This document shows, in pieces, positions 1 to 10,562 of a DNA stretch of 64,000 bases (position 1 is its first letter; each line of letters begins with the position of its first letter). This stretch comes from Haliclona indistincta (taxonomy: Eukaryota > Porifera > Demospongiae > Haplosclerida > Chalinidae). The notes beneath the pieces are model-generated. The model had not been told where the DNA came from. It did not search any database and saw nothing but the letters and a program-made list of their open reading frames with translations. Both the position numbers and the translations under genes were made by a program. The stretch covers positions 17,093,152-17,157,151 of the forward strand of contig OZ024784.1 of the NCBI GenBank assembly GCA_964017065.1, in the 5' to 3' direction.

Positions 1-62
1 TCGCTTTTACAAAAGCAACACTTATATCAAATAAAAGACAATAACTATCATAAATTCTTAAA

Positions 63-666
63 CTAAGAGAAATATTTCTGCAAGATGTCTTCTATCTGAT
101 TCTCTTTATAGTCAGTTACAGTAAAGGATGACCTATTCTCAGCTCCTCTTAACATTGCTGATAGACCTAGAAGAAATAAGCACTATCTCACAGAATTAGG
201 TACAGTCAAGTGATTACGTCTTCCTGAGTCAGGTCGAAAAAGGCAGAGAATTTTCTTGTTCATGTCTATAGCACGGCCTATTTCATAACCAACTCCAAGT
301 GAGGGCTGGGTTACCTCAGCAATCAAGACTAAGTGGAAAAATGTTCAAAATTTCATGTGCTTTCAAAATAAAACACACCCACCATCACTTGATTTAAGCC
401 AGTCCAAATCCCTATCGTGTATCTGTTTGTCTGAAAGCTTCTCCTCGCCTATCAATACAATAGAATCAGTAATCCATTTAAAAACCAAGAAAATTATCTA
501 AACCTTTCGGATGCGTTGTCCAACCTGATTCTAGTAGGGCTGTGTCAGCCACATGCTCCGTTAAAACAGTGCCATAACGTTGAAGAAGGCGAACTATTTT
601 AGCATACAACTGCACGTCTTCTCTCCCACCGCGGATGCTGCCTGCAAAATAAATCTTGAGACTCAT
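63..666 (-). CDS. DNPH1: 2'-deoxynucleoside 5'-phosphate N-hydrolase 1-like (copy a)
   Basis: Family role (established): DNPH1/Rcl cleaves the N-glycosidic bond of deoxynucleoside 5'-monophosphates and acts in nucleotide-pool sanitation. Seen: the first exon starts at 666 and reads [17 protein letters not shown], the family's N-terminal Rossmann strand and substrate loop. Later minus-strand exons read [20 protein letters not shown], then [20 protein letters not shown] ([13 protein letters not shown] is the family signature with the catalytic Glu region), then [16 protein letters not shown], with a TAG stop at 63-65. All junctions I checked are GT-AG. The four coding exons give a protein of about the expected length. 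The start is shared with copy b (2526-3126). It lies head to head with a NUP133 copy beginning about 115 bp away, so the two probably shared a promoter. I see no disabling change. Confidence 0.85.
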
Positions 667-679
667 CTTTCACGAGCCA

Positions 680-1850
680 AGTCCACGTGGTGTTTGCTCC
701 ACCTTTACCACGCCTCTAACTGGATAGCGCGCCCACGAGACTCTCGCGGGGAATTTGTAAAGTGCAGCTCGAGTGCAGCAATGTTGTCTCACTCAAGACG
801 CTCCGGAACTCCATCTTTCCTTGACACGAGCAGCCTCTCTGCTGCTACAACAAGACGCAGTCTCCATGCAACCCCAAAATCAGTGCCCTCTACTGCTAAG
901 AAGTGAGCAGTAAACAATTAAGTGCGCTCTATTTGGACACCATATTATTCCCTCAGGTCTCTACGAGCTGAACAAGTATTAGAAGAGACAAGTGAGTATG
1001 TGCTCAAAGCACGAAATGCTCCAGTACCGGTTCAAGTACAAGAACTTTTGAGAGGCAATTTAGATGGTGAGATTTTGAGCTATTTTTGACATTGCAACTA
1101 ACGTACGTCATAATTCAGGTACCACCATATTCATACAATGGTAACTCCATATTCATATAGTGATGTTCACCATAATAGTGGTGTTCACCATATTCATTTA
1201 GTGGTACCACCATACCACCATATTCACTTAGTGGTACTACATGACGGTGGTTGGGCATGGGTGGTCAGTACTGGCTCCAAAGCTTAATTGTGGCGTCATT
1301 CACTCAAGCAGACTACAGTATGTATTGATAAGGGCTTCAGTATACACATTGAGTTTATTGTTGTTCTTAGAGTCCGTGTTTTCAGTTCACACTGCCTGCT
1401 ACAGCAGGAGTATGGAGCAGTGACTTAGTTGCTGTGCATTCTGCTATGAATGCACAAGTTGATGACATGTGAGTAGAATACGCATGAGACAGGGTTGGTA
1501 TGAGGTCTTGTTAGATATGGGGTAGGTGCTGTATCACCTGAAGGGGTCCTACGATATTGGAGAGGCTGGACAGTTGATAAACCCCACTCTGAGATCACTG
1601 TGCCAGTGGGTGGAGACTATGGTCAGATGTTGTTCTTTTCATACAGTATTCAGTTGTTTTCTATAGTTTCGTCTTTAGCACATCTATCCCATACACTGTG
1701 AGTGCTAGCAGTGTGTGTGTGTACATGTTTCATACCTTGTCTCCTCCACAGTGAAGCACTTTCCAAACCCTCTCTGAACACAATCCTTGGTTCAGGAATT
1801 GTGCTGATGTGAACTCTTCTGAACACACACACACACTATGCTCTGGGTCT
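680..1850 (+). pseudogene. NUP133: Truncated NUP133 copy
   Basis: This stretch matches the 5' part of the intact NUP133 at 26306, including about 100 bp of upstream DNA, exon 1 (MLSHSRRSGTPSFLD), exon 2 and the exon containing GGWAWVVSGSK. It is disabled. The exon-3 region (about 1120-1240) is expanded by an imperfect CATATTCA/GGTACCACC tandem repeat. The codon matching Tyr in KAYLWR has become TAA (AAGCTTAATTGTGG at about 1278-1291). Near 1633 the homology jumps from the position matching about 27040 of the intact gene to about 28080-28240, so the exons for the middle of the beta-propeller are missing. Homology ends near 1840. This is a segmental duplication that kept introns, not a retrocopy. 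Confidence 0.85.
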
Positions 1851-1889
1851 GGCACGCGAGACTAATCTTTAGTACGGTGGTGTTTTGTA

Positions 1890-2403
1890 TCTTAATAATA
1901 TTAACATGCTACTCTATTATAATATGTGACAGGTTACTCGGAATTTATCAGTCTTGCATTTTGCTTCCTAATTTGCATTGTTTCACCAGAATGGTATTTT
2001 AAGTTGTGATCTTCACGATACAAGCAATGCAATTCAGTCTATCAACATGCTACTCTATTATAGGTGACAGGTATCTACTGGTCTACTGCCCATCAAGGAC
2101 CACTGTGTATTCCAGAGGTGAGCCAGTGTACTATCACACAGAAATCATTTTATCACAGCACCAAATAAACGCTTACTATGATGGCCACACTTTAATGGAT
2201 AAAATGTTTAAGGAGTCTCCGCTAAAGGCAATCATAGACAACTCAACTAATTCAATGTTCTGTTGCAGCTCAAAGGTGAACACTACTGGTCAGGTACTGT
2301 GTTCATCAGTGGTAACTGTTGTGTTTCAATGCAGGGATGTTACGTGAGTATTGATGACTTCAAGAACAAGTTTATGAGAAACTGGGACATCATTAACCAA
2401 TAA
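1890..2403 (+). pseudogene. BBOX1/TMLHE-like dioxygenase 3' fragment (copy 1)
   Basis: Only the last exons of a gamma-butyrobetaine/trimethyllysine hydroxylase-like gene are present. An exon near 2064-2115 reads VTGIYWSTAHQGPLCIPE, the family's YWSPPFEGPL-type motif. The next, near 2150-2230, reads SQHQINAYYDGHTLMDKMF. The final exon reads GCYVSIDDFKNKF and stops at 2401-2403. The exon that should carry the distal iron-binding histidine (LIFNNHRILHSRTAF in the copy at 24236) has shrunk to a short remnant near 2270-2310, and all N-terminal exons are absent. It cannot encode a working enzyme. It matches 18850-19035 and 24105-24430 closely, so it belongs to a local duplication series. Confidence 0.75.
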
Positions 2404-2525
2404 TAACATGCATGGTATACTGAGCAGGTGTACTATTATTATATTAACAGTCTTATAGTGTGTGGTGTCTAATTTGCAAAACAACATCTTAGTTTAAAAT
2501 AATATTTTTCTATGGAACGCCGAGT

Positions 2526-3126
2526 TCATGCAGCCAAAGGGGCTATATGCTCTTCCAAGATCCCATCAATCTCATCAAGTTTGTCATATTCACGCACGAC
2601 AAATCTATTACCGTGCACATGTTCAGCTCCTCCTATCATGGGTGACAGCAGTGGTTCTGATAGAAAGAAAATGCACACACTGTATGCAGAACTGAATCTA
2701 ACTTTTATCTGGTCGCCAAAGACAGAGAATCAATTTTATCTTGTCCATGTTAACAGCACGCCCTATTTCATACCCTACTCCATGAGACGTTACAGTCACC
2801 TCAGCCACCAGAACTACATGCATATGTAAATCAGTTCTGCACCAATACTATCACTCACCACTGCTGTCTTCTATTAGTCTTACATCCTCGTCGTGAATTT
2901 CTTTAGCCGGTCTTTTCTCTCCTGCGACAATTTCAATGCTCAAGTACATGTAAAATGTATCATGCAGAGAGTTGATTTGCATACCTGTTTGATCTAGCGA
3001 TTCATCCGATACAAACGGACTGAGGACAGTGCCGTACTTTTTCAGCTTTTCGTCTATTGCTTTGTAAATTGGTAAATCCTCTCTCCCGCCGGTAATACTG
3101 CCTGCAAAGTAGATTTTCAAGCTCAT
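2526..3126 (-). CDS. DNPH1: 2'-deoxynucleoside 5'-phosphate N-hydrolase 1-like (copy b)
   Basis: Second DNPH1-like gene, with four coding exons that I could place: 2985-3126, 2859-2921, 2703-2813 and 2526-2656, all with GT-AG introns of 45-65 bp. The spliced protein starts [17 protein letters not shown], continues through EIHDEDVRLIEDSS, then [20 protein letters not shown], and ends FVVREYDKLDEIDGILEE before TGA at 2526-2528. The residues after AEVT (VTSHGVGYE) differ from the more typical [10 protein letters not shown] of copy a, so substrate handling may have diverged. The first intron is in frame and open, which makes the raw ORF look longer. The ATG is only 54 bp from the left target-site repeat of the 14-kb element, so its promoter now abuts the element's terminal repeat. 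Confidence 0.85.
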
Positions 3127-3180
3127 TATTTTTGGGTTGACAAAAAAGTATGCGAGTAGACAGTTACGTCCTAGCTAGCG

Positions 3181-3188
3181 GTTATATC
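3181..3188. repeat. Target-site duplication, left copy
   Basis: GTTATATC immediately outside the left terminal inverted repeat. The identical octamer occurs at 17222-17229 immediately outside the right repeat. Eight bp is within the range known for Mutator-like elements (8-11 bp). Confidence 0.8.
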
Positions 3189-3330
3189 GAATCTTGTTAT
3201 GGGTACAGATACACGTTATTCTTAACCCGCTTGAAAGGGTTAAATCGTTCGACGTGGCGCGCGAGTCCAGCAATGGCAGTACTAGTGCTACTAGTGCAGG
3301 TCAGTTGTGTGGTTGTACTGGCTGTATACT
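3189..3330 (+). repeat. Left terminal inverted repeat, unique part
   Basis: Matches the reverse complement of about 17085-17221. Features include AACCCGCTTGAAAGGGTT, a small hairpin-forming sequence, and a CpG-containing core TCGTTCGACGTGGCG. Differences from the right copy: A/G at the third base, CACGTT versus CACATT, GCGC versus GCGT, and a 9-bp indel. Confidence 0.85.
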
Positions 3331-4585
3331 GGTTGTGTGGTTGTGTGGTTGCACTGGTTGTGTAGTTGTACTGGTTGTGTGTTTGTGCTGGTTGTGTGGT
3401 TGTACTGGTTGTGTGGTTGTACTGGTTGTGTGGTTGTACTGGTTGTGTGGTTGTACTGGTTGTGTGGTTGTGCTGATTGTGTGGTTGTGCTGGTTGTGTG
3501 GTTGTGCTGGTTGTGTGGTTGTACTGGTTGTACTGGTTGTGAGGTTGTACTGGTTGTACTGGTTATACTGGTTGTACAGATTGTACTGGTTGTACTGGTT
3601 GTGAGGTTGTACTGGTTGTACTGGTTGTGTGGTTGTACTGGTTGTACTGGTTGTACTGGTTGTACTGGTTGTGTGGTTGTACTGGTTGTACTGGTTGTGT
3701 GGTTGTACTGGTTGTACTGGTTGTACTGGTTGTACTGGTTGTGAGGTTGTACTGGTTGTACTGGTTGTGTGGTTGTGCTGGTTGTGTGGCTGTACTGGTT
3801 GTGTGGTTGTGTGGTTGTGCTGGTTGTGTGGTTGTACTGGTTGTGTGGTTGTGTGGTTGTACTGGTTGTGTGGTTGTGTGGTTGTGCTGGTTGTGTGGCT
3901 GTACTGGTTGTGTGGTTGTGTAGTTGTACTGGTTGTGTGGCTGTACTGGTTGTGTGGTTGTACAGGTTGTACTGGTTGTACTGGTTGTGTGGTTGTGTGG
4001 TTGTACTGGTTGTGTGGTTGTACAGGTTGTGTGGTTGTACAGGTTGTGTGGTTGTACTGGTTGTGTGGTTGTGTGGTACTGGTTGTGTGGTTGTGTGGTT
4101 GTGCTGGTTGTGTGGCTGTACTGGTTGTGTGGTTGTGTAGTTGTACTGATTGTGTGGTTGTACTGGTTGCATGGTTGTACAGGTTGTGTGGTTGTACTGG
4201 TTGTACAGGTTGTGTGGTTGTACTGGTTGCATGGTTGTACTGGTTGTGTGGTTGTACTGGTTGTACTGGTTGTGTGGTTGTACTGGTTGTACTGGTTGTG
4301 TGGTTGTACTGGTTGTACAGGTTGTGTGGTTGTACTGGTTGTGTGGTTGTACTGGTTGTGTGGTTGTACTGGTTGTGTGGTTGTACTGGTTGTGTGGTTG
4401 TACTGGTTGTGTGGTTGTACTGGTTGTGTGGTTGTACTGGTTGTGTGGTTGTACTGGTTGTACTGGTTGTGTGGTTGTACTGGTTGTGTGGTTGTGCTGG
4501 TTGTGTGGTTGTACTGGTTGTGTGGTTGTGCTGGTTGTACAGGTTGTGTGGTTGTACTGGTTGTGTGGTTGTACTAGTTGTGACT
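3301..4585 (+). repeat. Minisatellite array (left arm), 9 + 8n bp units
   Basis: Built from CTGGTTGTA (9 bp) and inserted TGTGTGGT-type 8-bp steps. The units are mainly CTGGTTGTGTGGTTGTA (17 bp), with 9- and 25-bp variants and scattered single-base variants (GCTGG, GAGG, ACAGG). Since 17 and 8 are not multiples of three and the unit has no stop codon in several frames, it creates long artificial reading frames on both strands. The inverse array is at 15500-17111. Confidence 0.95.
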
Positions 4586-4599
4586 CGTGAGGTTGTACT

Positions 4600-5350
4600 G
4601 TACATCTTGTATTGCATGTTGACCTACAATAGACGTATTGTATTGCTTACGGAGAACGCCTAACTTTACCTGAGTTTCAGTGGGCGTGACCATGATCGAA
4701 AGCGCGTGCAGCTAGCCTAGCCATCTCTGATAGGCTTTTTCTTTTTGTGTTCACGCATCCCAGAGCTGTGCTGCGGTACAAATCGATTGTAGAAGTACCA
4801 AAGCAGCCTGCTATGAGCGTTTTTGTCCTCATAGAGAAGACCAAGACGACCGTCAAAGTGAGCCAGCCCCTTTGCAAAATCCACGAGTCACATTGCAAGC
4901 CATGGTCGTGCATAGCTTGTTCATACATACTGACATATTTAGAAGTGATCGCTGGTCTCTGTAGCTCAATGGACATAATGAACGACAAAGTTAGTATCGT
5001 AACCCTCGAGCGTATCCACCGAGGTTAATAATGGTCCTACAATACTTTCTGAGACAGAGTGGTCATCACTTTGTACTGTCTGATCATAATTCATGTACTA
5101 TGCATGTAGTTCTTAATAATTGTGAGAAGCCAATAAGATCATCATAGCACCAGTTGACAATGTTTTAATAGTAGTGAGCATTTATGAACTGCGAATTTCC
5201 AATAATATTAGTTTGTTTCAATTGCTAGGAAAACAAAGCTGCAGTAACCATCACAATATTAGTCTAGCATGAAATTTACTAATGTTAACATGGAAATAAT
5301 TTTTGCTAATCCTAAGAAATAAATTTGAGCGCAACAATGTTGTCGGTTGA
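4600..5350. other. Left subterminal region of the element, no recognisable gene
   Basis: Between the left array and the 3' end of the transposase gene. Contains only short reading frames without recognisable motifs on either strand. Probably the 3' flank of the transposase gene. Confidence 0.5.
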
Positions 5351-5354
5351 ATAA

Positions 5355-8300
5355 TTAATCTCTTAGTTCATCAGTTGAGATGGGGATAGGAGCCAGTACT
5401 GAGGAAGAAATAATATCTAAAAACAATTTTATGTAGCTAGTATACCTTGTAAGCATTTCCTTCGTATGCATGCCTTCTTTTTCTTTCCTGGACCACCAAA
5501 CTTCTTCATGTCTTTACAATATGCACAGCTTCCACACTCCTCCGATTTACAACCAGTGCACTGACCACAACGCACAGTCCGTTTTCTTGATTTCAAATTT
5601 TCTAAATGTAAGTACTAAGTAAATAACTATACAACAAATGTACTGTATTTACCTGCAGTCTGATCAGTGTTGTAACTGTATTGATCAGTGCTGTGACTTT
5701 CCGTGCTGCTGCTATAAAATTAAATCATTTCACTATGCAAGTGGTATATCTGTATTACATTGGGATTTCTGTCTCCATATCAGCCCACCATGTCTTTTGT
5801 TGCTCTTTGCTTGGTAGTCTGAAAAGGTAGTTTTGCACCTTGACACATGCAACAATGAATTTATTGTTATACCTTAGAGGCACCGTCTGTTTTTTTCTTC
5901 CTGGCTTTGCAATAGTTTGTTTAAACCGTAGTTGAGTTTCATTTTTTTGTGCTGGAAAGAAGTGCTCTTTTTTTTCAAAGTTTTTGATAGTTGCTGGTTT
6001 TGTTGTTGTTGCTGCTGTCATTGCTGCATGTGTCTGTGAAAGCTGTGTCAATACCCTATCAAGGGTGTTATCATCATCAATCTCTTCAGCTGCACGAACA
6101 ATTTCAGTGGCAAAGTCTTCAATAGCTTTTCTTTTTGTTGTTGTTGCTGTAGAGTACTTTAATGAGAGTTGGTACTCAAGAAACAACGTGCATACATTTC
6201 TTTCCCTTGTTTGCTATTGGTTGACTTATGCATGTAGCACTGCTACTGGTCTGTGACAGCACATTATCATCAGATATTACTGCCATGCTCTCATCTTTAC
6301 GCATGAGGTTAACCTATTATAACTTTTTTGAACAATTTTTTTCTTGTACATTGTATCTCACCTTATGAACATGTTTGCAGATATGTCCTTGAACATAATC
6401 TGTGCAATTGCATTTGAGCATGTGCCGACACAAGTGCTGGCATTGTTTCATGTGGCATTGTGGCACACAAGCTGGCATCTCTTCACAGACCATCTTTATG
6501 ATCTGCACTGTGTACTTAGTCTCATTAGACGTTGATGAAACCAAGTAAATATCATCTTGAATTTTCTATGTGGCTGGTATAAAATTAAATTTATAAAAAA
6601 TCAATTCTATACCTGTACACACGTATCTGATATGTTTACTCCTCGTTCATGACGTTCTTCTCCTTCTACTTTTTGTGATGCTGTTTGAGGTGTTTCCATC
6701 ACTTCTTTCCTCATACGGTCATGGAACATGTCCTCTTCAACTTTTAGAAGGATGTTGATAAGATCATCACAGCGGCGGTTGACTTGATGTGCGGTGCCAT
6801 GTATCGAGGATTTGTTTTCAATTTGTTATGAAAACTAGAAGACAGATTGTAATTAAAACTGTCTTGCACAAACCTTTCAACGAGCATGTTTGTATCTGTA
6901 TCATGGTGATCATAGTGTCGATGGCACAATGCCCACTTCTCTGTGATTGGTATTTTTGATATTGTTATATTGTTTTTTCCTACTCACCTGCTCTTTGACT
7001 GTATTCTTGTTTGTAATAAGTAACAAACTGTGGCTCTCTGCTTTCCCAATATTCAAAGAATGTTTTCTCATGTTCAACAAACTTCTCCTGAGTTTCCTCT
7101 GTCATCAACATTCGTAAACAGGCATATAATTCAGCTCTGTGTTGCTGACACTTAACGATGCTGTTCAATTTCCTCTGCCATGCTCTGCATTGCATAATAA
7201 ATGCTTCAGGTTTACATATTGTTCAAACTATACCTATCAACATGCCATATACACAGAATATGCTGAACTCTTGGGTACACACGAGAGCAGGCAAGCATCC
7301 CAGCTAGATCTGTATGTTAGAAAACACTTAAAGCCATGCAGTGATAAAATTTAACACAGAGCACTGCTGGCAACTGTACACTTCTTAAAACTACATAGTA
7401 CTGTTTTGTTATACAACATGCTGTGCTTCTATTAATGAATACACAAGTTAAGAAGGTGCTCACCATCATCTGTCATCAGGGTATTAATGTCTGCTTGTGG
7501 ACATCTCTTTCTGATAGCATTCCACATCACTTCAATTGTGTCTGCATCCTCTTTGTCTGAAATTGCCCATACAACTGGAATTCCTTGAATAACATGTTTA
7601 TTATTATGAGTTATTAATTATATTATAGTTTGTAGTTATATTACCATTTCTGTATTCATCACCAACAATCACTGTTAAAAGTTTAAACCGGTACTGGTTT
7701 GTTTTGTGTGTTGAATCCAGGCACACTATCCTTTGAGAAAATTTATCCAGTGATGACGCTTGAAAGCTGGTCATTATTACCAACAGGAAAGATTCCTGTG
7801 GTAGTGTTGGACATTCTACACTTGTGACACCTTGTGGCTTGTACAGCAACACTGGTGTTGGTGACTCTTGCCTCAGCTCCGCCACTATTCGGTCAACAGA
7901 GATTGCATCCTCTGCATGTCTATGACTCGAAAAGTTGCGCAACTTGCGGCATATGTTCCTGTTTGTAGATGTCATTTCATGTTTTCAAGTACAAGTTTGG
8001 TACCTGCAATCTTGTTTTGTAAGAAAATGCCTCCTCGTAGCAACCGCTAAAAAATTGCTGCGTTTCTCCCTGTTACCTATGCCACTTCTGATGTCTACAA
8101 GTATAACTTAGCATAATTTTTGGGCCTGCTTGTTAAAGTGTTTAGTATCTTACCATCCATTATCTTTTCCAATGATTTTCCCGTTGCAAATTGTTGCTCT
8201 ATTTCTTTCTTTGTAGATAAAGGCAGTGGCAAGTACTTGCACTCTCCAATATCCACTTCGTGGTTCGTGTGAGTTTTCATGTATTTCACCTCTACCTTCC

Positions 8301-8659
8301 TTTCCTTCAAATGCTCCTTGGCTATCATGCGTGCTAGACAGTAGTCATCAAGCTTTCTTGATTTAGTATGTAGCCTTGGTTTACTTGCTTCGGTACGTTC
8401 CTCATGGGTTCTCTTGTTACCATCTCGGCAACACACATAAATTGTAGTCCGTATTGATTCTGAATAATAATGATGATTTTATTAATATCATTTTAGCTGT
8501 GTTTACCACTGCTAGAATTCTGTAAGCCATCTTCCTTATTTCCTTCATGTGAGTATGAAGCCCCAGAGCGATTAACAAAGTAAGTATGCGATCCAGTTTC
8601 TTCTTCCTCTTTCCATTTTAGAAATTCTTCTCTGCATTCAAATATGTGTGTTTCCGTTG
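5355..8659 (-). CDS. MULE transposase with SWIM and CXXC zinc fingers (multi-exon)
   Basis: Transposes the surrounding element. Reading down the minus strand: exon 8507-8659 (FECREEFLKWKEEEE); exon 8154-8459, a zinc/DNA-binding N-terminal region (VCCRDGNKRTH, KTHTNHEVDIGECKYLPLP); exon near 8007-8095 ending HFLTKQDCR; then the PF10551-type catalytic domain, with first Asp in CLDSTHKTNQY (about 7710), IPVVWAISDKEDADT, second Asp in TDDDLAGM, the C-x2-H motif in ILCIWHVDR (about 7240) and a probable third acidic residue in DTNMLVERFHNKLK. Next comes a SWIM finger near 6360-6440 (CNCTDYVQGHICKH), a linker (5755-6186), a CXXC zinc finger (exon 5446-5601) and a last exon ending TAA at 5355. I see no frameshift or internal stop in the checked exons, so it may be active. 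The first exon upstream of 8659 was not identified. Confidence 0.88.
5446..5601 (-). other. CXXC-type zinc finger domain exon in the transposase
   Basis: Reads RCGQCTGCKSEECGSCAYC followed by KDMKKFGGPGKKKKACIRRKC. This is the complete CXXC pattern: CGxCxxC, CGxCxxC, then DMxKFGGPGxxKxxC and RxC. The KFGG loop is the part that contacts unmethylated CpG in DNMT1, KDM2, CFP1 and MLL (family knowledge). The splice junctions join it in frame to the transposase: upstream exon end ...YNTDQTA|E, downstream QD|IISSS. Confidence 0.93.
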
Positions 8660-8699
8660 CTGCATGTGATGAAATTAGCCTTTATAGGTGGGAATTGGA

Positions 8700-9640
8700 T
8701 ATTAACCCTTTAGATGTAGAAAATACACTGGGCAAGCCTGCAGCCTAGGTGTCAAATTATAAAAACGGTATACATCGCCTAAAATTGATCTAATCCAGTT
8801 ATAATGTATGATCAGACATAATTAGGGAGACACGGTACCGGTAGTGCCTCCCTGAACGGAAAACAAGATGGCGGCTACAATGCAATGTATTAGCGTTCAA
8901 ACGCTGACATTTCACCCTATGGTGAATTTTGTACATCCAAAAACACATAGATCTGCTCTCTGGCGTTGCCCCATCCACACAATAGCTATAAGAGAGCTCG
9001 AAAATGTTACTAAAGTAATGAACCAGAAAACGGTGAAAATCCTGTTTCGTCATCTTCATTTTCTTCTTTCTTCAGCACGTCTAGCGCCTTTACGCGAACA
9101 CTGCCTAGCACAAAACACCCACGAACACCAGTGAAATCCTCCTGGCAGGTGCCTTTTGAACTTAGTTTTTAGCGAAATGACGATATAAATTCGACGAGTT
9201 CACGATCACGATCAGTTGTCAGCTAAATGTTAGACGCCATCTTGTGATTGCGCAATACGCACGTGACAGATCACACGATTACTAGATGTAGAGTATCGCC
9301 GTATGGAGAGCGCATATTGGAGCCAGGAGTCCTCGAAGTACAACTCAGCGATTAGGATTACCTTTCTGCTGCTTGCCAGACAATAATAATATTATGACAG
9401 CCGTGCAGAAATGTCTGAATAAAAATGGGTGGGGCTCATATGCAGTGCATATGCAGCATCCGTGGGTGAGCTAGTTCAGTATTTTAGGAATAATAATGAG
9501 CAAATCTCACATAAAGAAGACCTTAACTGCAGCAAAAACTAGACTAATTATGGAAACAAAGAGATTCAGTACATACATGATCCTAAACTGCACCAAAAAT
9601 TTGACTGCTTGTACAAGAAAAAAGTACACAAACAAGAAAT
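8700..9640. other. Upstream region of the transposase gene, no confident gene
   Basis: Should contain the transposase promoter and first exon. Two mutually antisense reading frames lie at 8799-9059 (minus) and 8868-9134 (plus, starting AAGATGGCGGC). Neither resembles a known family, so I could not choose between them. AAGATGGCG motifs occur in both orientations (8867 plus, about 9240 minus), as in bidirectional promoters. Confidence 0.4.
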
Positions 9641-9643
9641 AAA

Positions 9644-9863
9644 ACGAAATCAAAAGGATGTAGGGATGAAGAAATCTTCCAATGTAAACCAACAACGAAC
9701 CAGAATGGAATGGTAACACGATTGACTGGATAATAGACCATGCATCCCTACATCAGTGGCTCTGAACAGAATGGAATAGTGTTACCATTCCATTCTGGTT
9801 CCTTGTTGGTTTACATTGTGGACCAGTAGAAGATTTCTTCATCCTACATCCTTTTGATTTCGT
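9644..9863. repeat. Internal inverted repeat (hairpin-forming), arms about 75 bp
   Basis: Arm 1 at 9644-9719 (ACGAAATCAAAAGGATGTAG...GGTAACAC) is the near-perfect reverse complement of arm 2 at 9779-9863, with a spacer of about 60 bp. Arm 2 has an 11-bp insertion (GTGGACCAGTA region, about 9818-9828) and a few substitutions. Could be a nested foldback/MITE or a transcribed hairpin. I saw no clear target-site repeat. Confidence 0.85.
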
Positions 9864-9874
9864 CAGAAATCTTT

Positions 9875-10240
9875 TTATTTCTTTGCTATTGTTAATACAC
9901 AATCTGAAACTTTACATGTAGCAGCAATAATAATATTATTATTTCTACCTGTGTTGAGGTTATGCTCCTTTTCACTGTGTGAGATAAGCCTTTTGGCATG
10001 ATAAAAGGAATCCCCACAATACGTACATACAAATCGACCCTGCTTCACTTTGACAGGGCCGTCCTCATCTGAGTGCTGTGTATCACCTATACATGTACAG
10101 CATGCATAATGCAAGTTTACAGGCCATAATGGTAGTCCAACTTTGAAATTAGGCAAAGGGACAACCCGTGCAGTATAATATAATTATAATAAGCTCACTT
10201 AGGGATTGCACAGCTTCGTTTTCATTCATGCTTGGCCTTT
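9875..10240 (-). CDS. Small C2H2 zinc-finger protein inside the element
   Basis: A classical C2H2 finger is visible: RFVCTYCGDSFYHAKRLISH then SEKEH (C-x2-C-x12-H-x4-H), preceded by an acidic and basic stretch (HSDEDGPVKVKQG). A likely first exon, MNENEAVQSL, lies near 10205-10233. A second short exon (GLPLWP) and an intron ending at CATGTATAG would lead into the finger exon. The stop is at 9875-9877. All of this lies between the transposase and ATPase genes, on the same strand. The function is unknown. It may be a DNA-binding accessory of the element, or the 3' part of a longer transcript. Confidence 0.5.
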
Positions 10241-10562
10241 TGTTGCCTTAGGTCTTCTGCTTCCAGGATTAGTCTTGTGACTGTCATGTGATGCACACAA
10301 TGTGTTAAGGCATACCAAGTCAGTTGATCTCCATGCCCAGTAATTAGCAAAATTTTTTAATAAGTTGTTTGTTTATGCAGGAATGTGTCTAGTAATCTCT
10401 ACTCAAGTGTTGGTTTCATTCCTGGACTAGTTTTATTCAAGCCTGGCAAATGCTCAGCCGTACATTGTATGCTGCCGTCAGACAATAATATTATTATTAT
10501 TGAAATAACATGATTATGATCATTGCATGGAAAGTATGTTCACATGAGATCCATTATCAAAG

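Noticed and set aside
3301..3420. Possible telomeric repeat because of the G/T-rich unit
   Set aside because: The unit is 17 bp without TTAGGG, and the array is internal and inverted on the other side.
3291..4663. Long reading frames in the left minisatellite on both strands (Cys/Val/Leu/Trp-rich or Asn/Thr/Gln-rich)
   Set aside because: Products of a tandem unit without stop codons. They cover the array in several frames and on both strands, with no start context or unique sequence.
4955..5030. tRNA-like A-box text (GGTCTCTGTAGCTCAATGG)
   Set aside because: No matching acceptor stem and no proper B box at the right distance; a cloverleaf does not form.
7700..8459. Possible host ZSWIM or FAR1-like regulator instead of a transposase
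   Set aside because: All catalytic MULE motifs are kept and the gene lies inside terminal inverted repeats with a target-site duplication.
8868..9134. Plus-strand ORF starting AAGATGGCGGC
   Set aside because: Good start context, but no family resemblance and overlapped by an equally open antisense frame. Left undecided rather than called.
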